Positions 1-8,944 of a DNA stretch of 54,494 nt are shown here, piece after piece. A model generated the notes under the pieces. The model worked only from the letters and a program-made list of their open reading frames with translations, was not told the DNA's origin and made no database searches. The stretch covers positions 1 through 54,494 of the forward strand of contig JANTHB010000011.1 of assembly GCA_024762655.1 (NCBI GenBank). Reading direction: 5' to 3'. The number at the start of each line of letters is the position of its first letter. Positions within the stretch are counted from its first letter, which is position 1. The DNA comes from Bacteroidales bacterium. GTDB taxonomy: Bacteria; Bacteroidota; Bacteroidia; Bacteroidales; VadinHA17. A program made the translations under genes and the position numbers.

Positions 1-143
1 TGGCTGAGATGCTGGGCACTTCCCGTGAAAGCATCAGCCGCCTGCTGAATGAGTTTGCCGAAGAAGGGATCATCAAACTGTCCGGAAAAGAAATTACCAT
101 CCTGGATGAAGAACGACTGAAAATGATCAGTCAGACCGGCTGA
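1..143 (+). CDS. Crp/Fnr-type transcriptional regulator, C-terminal end (partial)
   Basis: The window opens inside a gene. The first complete codon starts at base 3 and the TGA is at 141-143. The 46 visible residues read as the recognition helix and end of a winged helix-turn-helix: LGTSRESISRLLNEFAEEGI is the classic Crp/Fnr DNA-binding helix, in which the R-E/T-x-x-S-R motif contacts bases, followed by a short wing and the IxILDEERL tail common to this family. The sensor (cyclic nucleotide-binding-like) domain lies outside the window, so the ligand cannot be inferred. It converges with the hydantoinase gene, 51 bases away. Confidence 0.8.
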   Translation, partial: AEMLGTSRESISRLLNEFAEEGIIKLSGKEITILDEERLKMISQTG

Positions 144-194
144 AGAATGTTGTACGTTGAATGATAAAGTTTTCTTCCTTTCATCATTCATCGA

Positions 195-3100
195 TCATCG
201 ATCATCGTTCCCATACCCTCCTCCGCCGGGTGTCACAATCACCAGCTTATCCCCGGCTGTTACCCCGGCACCGTCCACGCTCTTCAGCGCTGTTTTTCTT
301 CCATCCTCATGCAGGATTATCTGTGCGCCTTTGGCTCCCGGCTCACCTCCTTCCAGCCCGTAGGGGGCAACGGTGCGATGTTGCGTAAGAAGCGAAAGAC
401 GCAGGTCTTTGAGAAAGCGTATTTCCCGGATCACACCGTCGCCACCGGTAAACTGACCTTTTCCACCCGAACCGGTACGTATTTCAAAACGTTCTAACCG
501 TACCGGATAATGATATTCCATCACTTCCGGATCGGTGATGCGGGTATTGGTCATATGATGATGCACGGCCGAAGCCCCGTCAAATCCGGGTCCGGCCCCA
601 CATCCGCCACAGATCGTTTCATAATAACTGAATGTATCATCTCCAAAAAGGACATTGTTCATAGTGCCCTGGCTACAGGCCTGTATCCCGAAAGGTTTCA
701 GCAACGTATCGGTAAGTCGTTGGCTCACTTCCACATTCCCACCCACTATGGCAGGACTGCGGGCAGGGTCCCCGGGAAAAGAAGGGTTGAGCAAACACTC
801 CGGCAGGATGATCTTCACCGGGTCAAACAAACCGTCGTTTAGGGGCACCGGCTCGTCCACAAGCAAACGCAACACATACACCACCACCCCGTTGACAATG
901 GCTTCCGTGGCATTCAGATTGCCGGAGTGCACTGCATCCGTGCCGGTAAAATCAATTACGCAATTCTCCCCGTTTACGGTAAAAGTGACCTGCAGTCGCG
1001 TTCCGTCATCCAGGAATTCCACCGACGTATATTTCCCGTCGGGGATTTTTCTCAGCGTTTCCCGCATACGGCCGGCAGCATGCTGCCTTATCAGTTTCAT
1101 ATATTTAATAACTTTCCCAAAGCCATGTTCCCTCACCATTGCTTTCAGTGCCTCCCCACCGTTCCGGTTAGCTGCCAGGGCGGCATTCATGTCCGCCATA
1201 TTGACCTGCAGGGCACGTGTAGGAAAGGGCGCTTTCTGCAGCATCTCCTTTATCTCATCCCATCTCACCTTTCCCCGTTTCACCAGGTATGTGGGAGGAA
1301 TAACCACGCCCTCTTCTGCCAGCGAGGTGGCATCTGCCGGCATCGAACCGGGGCTGATGCCTCCTATCTCAGCATGATGCGCTCTGTTCACCACATAACC
1401 TGCCAACTGTCCGTTACCGGAAAAAACCGGCGTTATCAGCGTAACGTCCGGCAAATGCGAACCTCCGTATGCCGGATGGTTGGTCACGACTGTATCCCCC
1501 GGCTCCATTTTTATATTCTCCCGTACCTTGCGGACACACACCCCCAGACTACCCAGATGCACGGGAATGTGCGGAGCGTTGACCACCAGTTCTCCTTCCG
1601 GGCTCATCAAAGCACAGGAAAAATCCATCCTTTCCTTGATATTTACAGACATGGCCGTCCTCTGCAGAAGAGAACCCATGTTGCGGGCGATAAAGGTAAA
1701 CCGGTTGATAAACAGTTCCAGTTCGGTCACTTCGGCATGACGAACCGCCCGGGAGGGTCTGTCTTTCTCTTCTTCCCGGGTAAGGACGGCGGTCCTGTTC
1801 CCGTCTAGGATCAACGTCCATCCTCTGTCAACCACAGTCGTACTGTGAGCATCCAGCAAGAGGGCAAAGCCTTCCACCACGGCGCCGGGATGCAGGTCTT
1901 TTCTTAAGAAAACCGGCACCTCCTTCCATTTCCCTCCCACCAGCGCACGCAGGGTATGGTGGTGTTGCGGTGCATATTTTTTTACTTCGCGCCCGTCCTC
2001 CCGTTGTTGTTCCCCGGGCCGGGTGGAAGCAATCACCCGGATCGACTCAATCTCTATCTCACTCCTGGAATTCCAGTGACCGAAGACCCGCTGGTATTCT
2101 TTCCGGAAAGTATCCCCCAGGTCTCTCCCCTCCTGCCACGGGATTTCCAGGGAAGATTCCTGTTCCCGGAACCGCATAAAAACCAGACGATCCCGGATCA
2201 TTATTTCTTTCTCATCCACTTTTTCTCCTCTGAGTTTCAGCGTAGCCTCCCGTTCTGTTTCACGGAATAATCCGGATAGGTTCTTTTCACACTCCTCCAG
2301 GGATAAGAGCACTTGTTTTTCGGCAAACCGTTCCATCGGGGCATGACCGATCCCGTAAGCGCTAAGCAGGCCGGCATCTTCCGGGATCAGTATCTTTTTC
2401 ATTCCCAGATGGCGGGCCACACTGGCAGCATGCAGGCCTCCGGCGCCTCCGAAGGCCACCAGCACATACTCCGACGGGGCATACCCCCGGGCTACGGATA
2501 TCTTCCGTATGGCCCCGGCCATGATCTCGTTGGCGATATCCAGAAAGCCGTTCAGCACTTCTTCTTCAGGAGGTCTTTTCCCTGTCCTTTCCCGTATCCT
2601 GTCCAGCAGGGTATGGAGTCTTTTCCGGGACTCTGCCGGAAACACGGGGATCCCAAACTCCGAAGTATCCAGTCTTCCCAACAAAAGGTTCACGTCGGTA
2701 ATCGTCAGGGGACCTCCGGCGCCGTAACATGCCGGGCCCGGCACAGCCCCAGCACTTTCCGGCCCCACCTGCAGGCGGTACCCGTCAAAAGAACACACAG
2801 AACCTCCACCGGCGGCTACCGTCTCGATGGTCAGGGCCGGGGCCATGACATGCACGCCTCCGATCTCAAGCTCGTAACGATAGTCATATCTTCCGTGAAT
2901 ACGGGACACATCTGTGCTGGTACCCCCCATATCAAAAGCGATCAGTTTTTCATACCCCGACTGTTTCCCTTTCAGGAAGGCTCCCACCACACCCCCTGCC
3001 GGACCGCTCAGCAAGCTGTCTTTCGGCTGAAAACGCCCGGCCCCCACCAGTCCGCCCGAGCTAGTCATCACATGCAGGGTAGAAGCTTCCGGTAAGATCC

Positions 3101-3998
3101 TGCTTATCTTCTCCAGATAATCCCTGATAGCCCCCGAGAGATAGACATTCACCACCGTGGTCTCGGCCCGCGGGAGAAAACGCATCATCCCCGACAAGGA
3201 GGTCGAAGCGCTTATGTATCGAAACCCCACTTCCTCTGCCAGACGAACAAGCATCTGTTCATGAACCGGATTGCGATAGGCATTCATAAAAGCGATAGCC
3301 AGCCCTTCAAATCCTTCTTTTTTTAACTGCTTTAACAGGGTACGGTATTTTTCCGGATCCGGTGCTTTCAGCACATGGCCTTCTGCATCCAACCGTTCTT
3401 CCACCTCCGTCACTTCTTCGTACAGGACCGGTTCTTTGACCACATTCCTGGCAAATATATCGGGACGTTGTTGTGTGCCTATCTTCAGGAGGTCCCGGAA
3501 ACCTTTCGTAATCAGCAGCAGGGTACGGACCCCTTTCTTCTCAAGGAGGGCATTGGTACCGCGGGTAGATCCCAGCCGCACCTCCATCGGAGGCAAAGAT
3601 TCCCGCAACCCTGTTGAGGTGATCAACCGGGCTCCCAGCACAGGAGCTTCCTCACCGGCAGAGATCTCGATCATATCTCCGGATTCGGGCAACACATGCG
3701 CAGAAACTTTGACCAACGAAATAATCTTTTTTTCCGGATCAAAGGATCCGATCATAGCACGTACCTCGCATTTTTCCGGCACCTTCAGGTGGTAACCCGT
3801 TAAAATATCCTTTGTCAGCCCCCAGTCATCACTGATACGGTAAGAAGCCTCTCCGGTCTTTTCCAGGATCATACTGCGTACAGCACCATGGCTCAGCACT
3901 TTTCTACGTATGGTTTTACCATCCGGAAAACGGGCAATGCAGTCGGTAAAAGTCCCGCCGGTGTCAACAAATAATTTGATATTGTTTTGCCTTTTCAT
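195..3998 (-). CDS. Fused hydantoinase/5-oxoprolinase (HyuA-HyuB type)
   Basis: A 1267-residue protein, the length expected for the single-chain ATP-dependent 5-oxoprolinase (5-oxoproline to glutamate) rather than split HyuA/HyuB subunits. The N-terminal HyuA half has the ASKHA nucleotide-binding motifs FVDTGGTFTD, GSTRGTNALLEKKG, FDMGGTSTDVSR and FGGAGGLHA. The C-terminal HyuB half has NHPAYGGSHLPDVTL, HHAEIGG, DFTGTD, HHHMTNTRITDPE and GGDGVIRE, the last two being highly typical of 5-oxoprolinases. A start at 3998 is preferred over the in-frame ATG at 4004, because an AGGA lies about 7 bases before 3998 but abuts 4004. The protein has no signal peptide and should be cytosolic. N-methylhydantoinase or acetone carboxylase-like activity remains possible, because the family's substrates are diverse. 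The Nramp-like gene lies 38 bases upstream in the same orientation, so co-transcription is possible. Confidence 0.9.
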   Translation of the reverse strand: MKRQNNIKLFVDTGGTFTDCIARFPDGKTIRRKVLSHGAVRSMILEKTGEASYRISDDWGLTKDILTGYHLKVPEKCEVRAMIGSFDPEKKIISLVKVSAHVLPESGDMIEISAGEEAPVLGARLITSTGLRESLPPMEVRLGSTRGTNALLEKKGVRTLLLITKGFRDLLKIGTQQRPDIFARNVVKEPVLYEEVTEVEERLDAEGHVLKAPDPEKYRTLLKQLKKEGFEGLAIAFMNAYRNPVHEQMLVRLAEEVGFRYISASTSLSGMMRFLPRAETTVVNVYLSGAIRDYLEKISRILPEASTLHVMTSSGGLVGAGRFQPKDSLLSGPAGGVVGAFLKGKQSGYEKLIAFDMGGTSTDVSRIHGRYDYRYELEIGGVHVMAPALTIETVAAGGGSVCSFDGYRLQVGPESAGAVPGPACYGAGGPLTITDVNLLLGRLDTSEFGIPVFPAESRKRLHTLLDRIRERTGKRPPEEEVLNGFLDIANEIMAGAIRKISVARGYAPSEYVLVAFGGAGGLHAASVARHLGMKKILIPEDAGLLSAYGIGHAPMERFAEKQVLLSLEECEKNLSGLFRETEREATLKLRGEKVDEKEIMIRDRLVFMRFREQESSLEIPWQEGRDLGDTFRKEYQRVFGHWNSRSEIEIESIRVIASTRPGEQQREDGREVKKYAPQHHHTLRALVGGKWKEVPVFLRKDLHPGAVVEGFALLLDAHSTTVVDRGWTLILDGNRTAVLTREEEKDRPSRAVRHAEVTELELFINRFTFIARNMGSLLQRTAMSVNIKERMDFSCALMSPEGELVVNAPHIPVHLGSLGVCVRKVRENIKMEPGDTVVTNHPAYGGSHLPDVTLITPVFSGNGQLAGYVVNRAHHAEIGGISPGSMPADATSLAEEGVVIPPTYLVKRGKVRWDEIKEMLQKAPFPTRALQVNMADMNAALAANRNGGEALKAMVREHGFGKVIKYMKLIRQHAAGRMRETLRKIPDGKYTSVEFLDDGTRLQVTFTVNGENCVIDFTGTDAVHSGNLNATEAIVNGVVVYVLRLLVDEPVPLNDGLFDPVKIILPECLLNPSFPGDPARSPAIVGGNVEVSQRLTDTLLKPFGIQACSQGTMNNVLFGDDTFSYYETICGGCGAGPGFDGASAVHHHMTNTRITDPEVMEYHYPVRLERFEIRTGSGGKGQFTGGDGVIREIRFLKDLRLSLLTQHRTVAPYGLEGGEPGAKGAQIILHEDGRKTALKSVDGAGVTAGDKLVIVTPGGGGYGNDDR

Positions 3999-4036
3999 TA
4001 TCATTCCTCATGACTCCTCTCCCATCCCTTACCTCA

Positions 4037-5368
4037 TTAATCAGAGGCAGAGGGAGTGTTTTTATTCGATTTTTTCTTTAAATATTTTATCCCCACGACT
4101 GAATCCAACACAAAAGCTATTCCTATTATCAGAGGCAGGAGTATCCTCTGTTGTTGTATTTCTATTCCTGTTAGAGACAGGGCTACTTTGATAAGCTGCC
4201 ACAACCCCAGGGTCAGGGTCACCCAGTTGACCAGGAACATCAGAAGATTGGCTCCGCGGCTGTTTTTGTACGCTCCCATCAAAGAAGTGTCGTTGACCAC
4301 CCGGAACAGGAACAGGGTGATCAGCGGCAGGACCAGTCCGTTGAGGGCCTGTGCGAGTATGATCACAGGTACCGGTTTCACATCGGCCAGGCCAAAAGCC
4401 ACACCCGTGAAGAGTACCACGAGCCAGGTGAAGACAAACCATCGTTTTCCCTCTCCCCAGTGGGGCCGGCTTTTTTCATAAAACAAGGATTTTGCTGTAA
4501 TAGCGGATGCCAGCGGGGCGGTCACCGCCGAGGTAAAACCGGCAGCCAGCATGCCGATGCCGAATATGGCCACTGCCCACCTGCCGGTACCGGTTCTGAG
4601 CACCGTAACGAGGCCCTCATAGGAAAACGCTCCCTGCACCGCCGTACCCACCACCAGGACAGCCATAGAGATCAGACCACCCAGAATCACTGCTACCGAC
4701 AATCCGAAACGCATCTCTTTCAGCGTCTGTTTTTCCCCGGCCATGCCGGAGCCCAGGAAGAGATTGTAAGGGACCACCGTGGTGCCGATCAATCCGAGCA
4801 CGAGCAGACCGCCTCCGCCGCCGGAAGGGATCTTTGGAATGATCATTCCTTGCAATAGCGGCCCAGGCTGAGGTTTGACGGCCACCGCCGTAATAAAAAA
4901 AGCCACCCCCATGACGGCCACCAGGGTACCCAGCACATTGGCCACGCCCCGTACCGAACGGCGGCTTAGCATCAAAGCAGCAAAACCGGCGATCAACAGC
5001 ACCCACAACCAGCCAGGTCCGGCGGCAATAAAACGGATGCCGGCCAGAGCACCCAGGATATTGCCGGTTTCATAAGCCGCCGACCCGAGGATGATCGCCC
5101 CCACCACCAATACAACCACCCACACAAACATGGAAGTGTCCTTGTACCTCCGCCGGATCGCTTCCCCCAGATTCAGTCCGGAGACCAACGTCAGCCGGGC
5201 AGCCGCTTCCTGCAACACGATACAGGCAATGGTGGAGAAAAGCAGTGCCCACAACAGTTGGTACCGGAATACAGCACCTGCTTTGGCTGCCGTGGTAACC
5301 GTCCCCGGACCAATGAAAGCGGCCGAGATCACAGACCAAAAAAGGATATTCAGAAAGCGGTTGCGCAT
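4037..5368 (-). CDS. Nramp-family transporter with non-canonical metal-site motifs
   Basis: A 443-residue integral membrane protein with about 11 hydrophobic segments and the general sequence plan of Nramp/MntH divalent metal transporters. The open frame extends upstream to 5638, but the added residues are the antisense of a degraded gene copy. The natural start is the ATG at 5368 (MRNRFLNILFWSVISAAFIGPG). In canonical Nramp proteins the metal is bound by DPGN in helix 1 and MPH in helix 6. Here the matching positions read GPGT (residues 20-23) and VPYN (199-202), so the Asp, Asn, Met and His ligands are all missing. The fold assignment is secure. Manganese or iron transport is not, and the substrate may be different. 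The upstream region carries the pseudogene fragment, which may have replaced the original promoter. Confidence 0.82.
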   Translation of the reverse strand: MRNRFLNILFWSVISAAFIGPGTVTTAAKAGAVFRYQLLWALLFSTIACIVLQEAAARLTLVSGLNLGEAIRRRYKDTSMFVWVVVLVVGAIILGSAAYETGNILGALAGIRFIAAGPGWLWVLLIAGFAALMLSRRSVRGVANVLGTLVAVMGVAFFITAVAVKPQPGPLLQGMIIPKIPSGGGGGLLVLGLIGTTVVPYNLFLGSGMAGEKQTLKEMRFGLSVAVILGGLISMAVLVVGTAVQGAFSYEGLVTVLRTGTGRWAVAIFGIGMLAAGFTSAVTAPLASAITAKSLFYEKSRPHWGEGKRWFVFTWLVVLFTGVAFGLADVKPVPVIILAQALNGLVLPLITLFLFRVVNDTSLMGAYKNSRGANLLMFLVNWVTLTLGLWQLIKVALSLTGIEIQQQRILLPLIIGIAFVLDSVVGIKYLKKKSNKNTPSASD

Positions 5369-5416
5369 AAACGGAAAAAATAAAATCAAAGATGTTAAAA
5401 TAAATTCAAATTTGAA

Positions 5417-5625
5417 ATATTGGGTGTGCTCATAGCCATGGGTTCCGTAGGGTCCTCGCCCGGGCAAACCAAAACGATTGGTGGGTTGGTCACCACATTT
5501 GTCAGTATTTCCCTGGTCGGCGTAAGCATCCGGGTTAAGCTCGAAAAATACGGTATATTCCGATACCCTCGGACATTTCACTGCAACCTGCCTGCCAAAG
5601 GATAAAATACTGATCACTGACAATG
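5417..5625 (+). pseudogene. Truncated 5' copy of the CarboxypepD_reg/TonB-plug gene at 13964
   Basis: About 200 bases align by eye with 13988-14196, at high nucleotide identity with a few substitutions and small indels. Shared stretches include CTCATAGCCATGGGTTCCGT near 5430 and 14000, GGGTTGGTCACCAC and CCCTCGGACATTTCAC. The reading frame is broken by small deletions after the first third. The copy covers the signal peptide and the start of the regulatory domain, then stops abruptly after AATGGA at about 5625, where unrelated sequence begins. This is a non-functional partial duplicate of a gene 8.5 kb downstream, and it lies directly before the Nramp gene (opposite strand). Confidence 0.85.
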
Positions 5626-5871
5626 GACAACAAACCATGAGGTGGACAAAATACGGGGGTTCAATGCCGGCTTAGGGCATGGAATTCTGGGTATGGCTAA
5701 AATCTTTGGGTCCTTACAATATTTTGCCAGAATATGATAACTACTTTCTCCAACTTAGGAAATGGAGAGAAGATTCAGCTAGTGAGTGTGAAAAAATCAC
5801 TATATTTGATGAAAAGGAAACAAAAATTTAAAGCCGGGTTTCTTTTCGCCGGGGAAACCTTTTAAATGCTT
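5626..5871 (+). other. Unassigned stretch between pseudogene and intron relic, with a possible 50-residue ORF
   Basis: No recognisable gene. An ATG at 5679 opens a 50-codon frame ending at TAA 5829-5831. Its product begins MEFWVWLKSLGPY and is rich in charged residues towards the end. I recognise no family. It has no obvious signal or membrane segment, so it may be chance or a leftover of the element that inserted here. Confidence 0.2.
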
Positions 5872-5925
5872 GAGCCGTGTACGGTGAAAGTTGCACGTAC
5901 AGATATTAGGGGACGTAAGCTATTT
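5872..5925 (+). mobile_element. Relic of a group II intron 3' end (domain V and part of VI)
   Basis: The sequence GAGCCGTGTACG, then GTGAAAG, then TTGCACGTAC is the hallmark of bacterial group II intron domain V (GAGCCGUAUGCG-GUGAAAG-CGCACGUACGGUUC). It is followed by TTAGGGG, a common intron 3'-terminal context. The expected closing strand ACGGTTC is replaced by ACAGAT, so the lower stem no longer pairs. No reverse transcriptase/maturase frame lies upstream. It therefore looks like a dead 3' fragment left by an old insertion, not a splicing intron. Confidence 0.62.
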
Positions 5926-5949
5926 GGTAAACCAGTAAAAAATAAAATC

Positions 5950-8250
5950 ATGAAAAAAAAATTTACTTTCTTATTATTAGGCTTGCTTGTAACCTTTACA
6001 ACAACACAAGCACAAACCTGGACGCAGATTGGGCAAGACATCTACGGCATAGAAGAAGGTTCCTGGTCCGGCTGGTCTGTGAGTCTAAGTTCTGACGGAT
6101 CAACAGTCGCAATTGGAGCAAAGGGTAGTTATATAAACTACACTCATGTTGACAGCTATGTTCGAGTTTACCAACAAAACCGAAGCGGAAATTGGAATCT
6201 TATCGGGCAAATCGACTCATACGGTAGTTCAGTAAGTTTAAGTTCCAATGGCACAACTGTCGCAGTTGGAGCATCTGATAATAACGAAAACGGCACTAAT
6301 GCCGGTCAGGTTCGGATTTACCAATATCAAGATGAAACCTGGACGCAGATTGGGCAAGACATCAACGGCGAAGCAGCAGGTGACAACTTCGGCTGGGCAG
6401 TAAGTTTAAGTTCCGACGGATCAACAGTCGCAATTGGAGCGCCCCATAGTTACGGAAAAGATTCTTTAGCTAGTACCGGTCAGGTTCGTATTTACCAAAA
6501 CCAGAGTGGGACCTGGGAGCAGATTGGGCAAGACATCAACGGCAAAGCAACAGGTGACAACTTCGGTTTCTCTGTAAGTTTAAGTTCCGACGGATCAACT
6601 GTCGCAATTGGAGCACCCAATAGTTATGGAAACGATTCTATAACTAGAACCGGTCAGGTTCGTATTTACCAAAACCAGAGTGGAACCTGGGCGCAGATTG
6701 GACAAGATATCAACGGCGAAGCATCATGTGACAACACCGGCTGGTCCGTAAGTTTAAATTCCGACGGAACAACTGTCGCAATTGGAGCACCTGGTAATGT
6801 CACGCTCCATACTTGCGCTGGTCGTGTTCGGGTTTACCAGAACCAAAGCGGAACCTGGGCGCAGATTGGGCAAGACATCAACGGCGAAGCAGCAAATGAC
6901 AACTCCGGCCAATCAATAAGCTTAAATTCCGACGGAACAACAGTCGCAATTGGAGCACCTAATAATAACGGAAACTTAATTAATACCGGTCAGGTTCGTA
7001 TTTACCAAAACCAGAGTGGAACCTGGGCGCAGATTGGGCAAGATATCGACGGCAAAACATCAATGGAGAACATAGGATTCTCGGTAAGTTTAAAATCCGA
7101 CGGCTTAAAAGTCGCATTTGGAGCACCAACGGTTGAGAAGCCATACGGCGTCGATAATGCCGGTGTGGTTCGTGTTTATGAGATTCCGCAGCCACCGGTT
7201 ATAACAACTCAGCCGGCTAACCAAACTAATATTTGCCCGGGAGACAATGTTTCCTTTACTATTGCTGCAGATAATATCGATATTTATCCTCCATGGGAGG
7301 TAAACAATGCGTATCAATGGCAGGTAAATGAAGGCTCCGGTTTTGGGGATATTACAAACGGTGGAGTTTATGACAATGCAACTACGGATACCCTCAATAT
7401 AACCGGAGTAACTCTTGCAATGAATAATTTTCAATATCGTTGTGTTCTTACAAACCCAATCGGAAGCACTACAAGCGATACCGCTGTTTTAATAACAGAC
7501 TACGAAGCCCCTGTTCTGGATGTTGCAACACTAACTGATGTTACTGCAGAATGTGAAGTTACTACTTTAACTGCTCCTACTGCAACCGATAATTGTGCAG
7601 GTACTATTACAGGAACTCACAATGTAACATTGCCTATTACAACACAGGGAACAACCGTTGTAACCTGGTCTTATGACGACGGCAACGGAAATACAGTAAC
7701 ACAAGACCAGAATGTAATTATCGAAGATGTTACAAACCCAACAATTACTTGCGTAGGCAATCAAACAATTGATTTATTGGCAGGTGATACAGTTTATACA
7801 GTTACCGGAACGGAATTTGACCCAACGGTAACCGATGATAACTGTAATGTTTCAAGTGTAATAAATGATTTTAACTCAACAGCTACGCTTGCCGGGGTAC
7901 AACTTCCGATAGGAACAACAACAATTGCCTGGGTAGTAACTGATGATGCAGCAAATACAGATACTTGCACATTTGATGTTACGGTAGACGCTTATACCGG
8001 AATTGAAACATTACAACAAAAAGGAACTACCATTTATCCAAACCCGACAAACGGAATTGTAAACTTTAATTTTGCAGTTAACAATATTCAAAAAATAATA
8101 GTTTCAGACGAAACAGGCAAACAGATAATTGAAAAAACAGAAATAAAACAAAGCGATCAGATAGATTTATCAGGTTTTGACAGCGGAATTTATTTTATCA
8201 GCATTCAAACAGATAAGGAAATATTTACAACGAAGATAATAAATAGGTAA
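5950..8250 (+). CDS. Type IX-secreted FG-GAP/HYR-domain surface protein
   Basis: A 766-residue secreted protein. Its order is: a signal peptide (MKKKFTFLLLGLLVTFTTTQAQ), about seven FG-GAP-like units of roughly 56-58 residues (core VSLSSDGSTVAIGAP...GQVRIYQNQSGTW), an immunoglobulin-like segment (PPVITTQPANQTNICPGDNVSF), two HYR-like units (ATDNCAGTITG..., TVTDDNCNVSSV...), and a Por/type IX sorting domain (YPNPTNGIVNF... to FTTKIINR). The start at 5950 is chosen because an in-frame ATG at 5866 would translate the intron relic. The product is probably exported by the type IX system and anchored to or released from the cell surface; adhesion is a reasonable guess but unproven. It is more AT-rich than nearby metabolic genes. 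It shares its architecture with the gene at 14967-17279. Confidence 0.85.
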   Translation: MKKKFTFLLLGLLVTFTTTQAQTWTQIGQDIYGIEEGSWSGWSVSLSSDGSTVAIGAKGSYINYTHVDSYVRVYQQNRSGNWNLIGQIDSYGSSVSLSSNGTTVAVGASDNNENGTNAGQVRIYQYQDETWTQIGQDINGEAAGDNFGWAVSLSSDGSTVAIGAPHSYGKDSLASTGQVRIYQNQSGTWEQIGQDINGKATGDNFGFSVSLSSDGSTVAIGAPNSYGNDSITRTGQVRIYQNQSGTWAQIGQDINGEASCDNTGWSVSLNSDGTTVAIGAPGNVTLHTCAGRVRVYQNQSGTWAQIGQDINGEAANDNSGQSISLNSDGTTVAIGAPNNNGNLINTGQVRIYQNQSGTWAQIGQDIDGKTSMENIGFSVSLKSDGLKVAFGAPTVEKPYGVDNAGVVRVYEIPQPPVITTQPANQTNICPGDNVSFTIAADNIDIYPPWEVNNAYQWQVNEGSGFGDITNGGVYDNATTDTLNITGVTLAMNNFQYRCVLTNPIGSTTSDTAVLITDYEAPVLDVATLTDVTAECEVTTLTAPTATDNCAGTITGTHNVTLPITTQGTTVVTWSYDDGNGNTVTQDQNVIIEDVTNPTITCVGNQTIDLLAGDTVYTVTGTEFDPTVTDDNCNVSSVINDFNSTATLAGVQLPIGTTTIAWVVTDDAANTDTCTFDVTVDAYTGIETLQQKGTTIYPNPTNGIVNFNFAVNNIQKIIVSDETGKQIIEKTEIKQSDQIDLSGFDSGIYFISIQTDKEIFTTKIINR
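6338..7080 (+). repeat. Tandem 168-174-bp repeats inside the FG-GAP gene
   Basis: The 15-base word CAGATTGGGCAAGAC, or a one-base variant, recurs with first bases at about 6346, 6520, 6694, 6862 and 7030. The spacings are 174, 174, 168 and 168. Neighbouring units are nearly identical at nucleotide level over tens of bases, which points to recent internal duplication or gene conversion. All spacings are multiples of three, so gain or loss of a unit would keep the frame open. Confidence 0.9.
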
Positions 8251-8944
8251 GCTGTTTTTAACATAATAGGATTTAAGACTCAGTAAAGCCCAAAAAAGAG
8301 CCAATAAGTTTACATACCTACCGCCTGTCTTTGTGCTGTTTTATTTCAGGATACCTGCTCAATTGAGTTTTAAATTATGCCTGTCCCGTAGCTTTAGCGT
8401 TACGGGATTGGGCTATATCATTGACATTCAATCTTCTGCCCTTAGTGGATTTTACATCTTTGGCAGCTCTCAAGAATCAATGTTTTCTCTTCATTTCATC
8501 AAAATCTACAGTATATTACAGAATAAAGAAATTTCTTAAAACAAACGATCCCCGGGGCAGCCTGTCCGAACGGCGTCAACCGGGCGGGCCCGTCCGAACG
8601 GAGTCAGCCCTGCCCGAAAGAATGAATTCTTTCATTCAGGCAGGCGGGTGAGAGCTCGGGGGAATTCTTTAGATTAAAAGTTCAAAAAGATAATTCTCAT
8701 GTGTACAATTTATTTCACATTTCTGTTGTTCCTGCTATCCATGTAAAAATATTCCACTAACTTTGTAATAATAAGACGGTCCATAAAGGTTGCTTCTTTT
8801 CTGCTAAAAGGACAGGAAGTGGCTTGTAAACGAACTGATTTTGGTTTCCTGCCGGTTCCTGTACATGAACCGGCGACGTAACTTGCCCAGCGTATTGAGG
8901 ATTCTGCCAATAGATAGAAGGAAATAAATTAAAAAGAGAAAAAC
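8251..8944. other. Intergenic region, 694 bases, with composite repeat copy A
   Basis: No convincing coding sequence; short frames here have no recognisable product. The middle holds composite repeat copy A (8525-8680). A TAACTTTG box at 8758-8765 fits the Bacteroidota minus-7 consensus TAnnTTTG and might drive the SDR gene through a leader of about 170 bases, but no clear upstream TTTG box was found at the right distance. Confidence 0.5.
8525..8680. repeat. Composite dispersed repeat, copy A (module 2 present)
   Basis: The outer frame reads AAAGAAATTTCTTAAAAC ... CCCCGGGG ... AATTCTTTAGATTAAAAG, matching copy D at 20255 almost base for base. Between the CCCCGGGG and the closing GGGGGAATTC lies an insert of about 110 bases. 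It has two direct copies of GTCCGAACGGnnTCA followed by CC-rich sequence, then an 8-bp-arm hairpin (GAAAGAAT/ATTCTTTC) flanked by CCTGCC and GGCAGG. Confidence 0.85.

Noticed and set aside
5369-5638. N-terminal extension of the Nramp frame up to 5638
   Set aside because: The added 90 residues are antisense to the duplicated plug-gene fragment, and the true N-terminal helix starts at the ATG at 5368.
5872-5925. Functional group II intron
   Set aside because: Only a domain V-like piece remains, the lower stem is broken and no maturase is present; reported as a relic only.
5866-5949. Upstream start of the type IX-secreted protein at 5866
   Set aside because: It would translate the group II intron relic; the start at 5950 gives a standard signal peptide.
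8421-8651. Open frame of 76 codons spanning repeat copy A
   Set aside because: Most of it is the composite repeat, and the product has no family resemblance.
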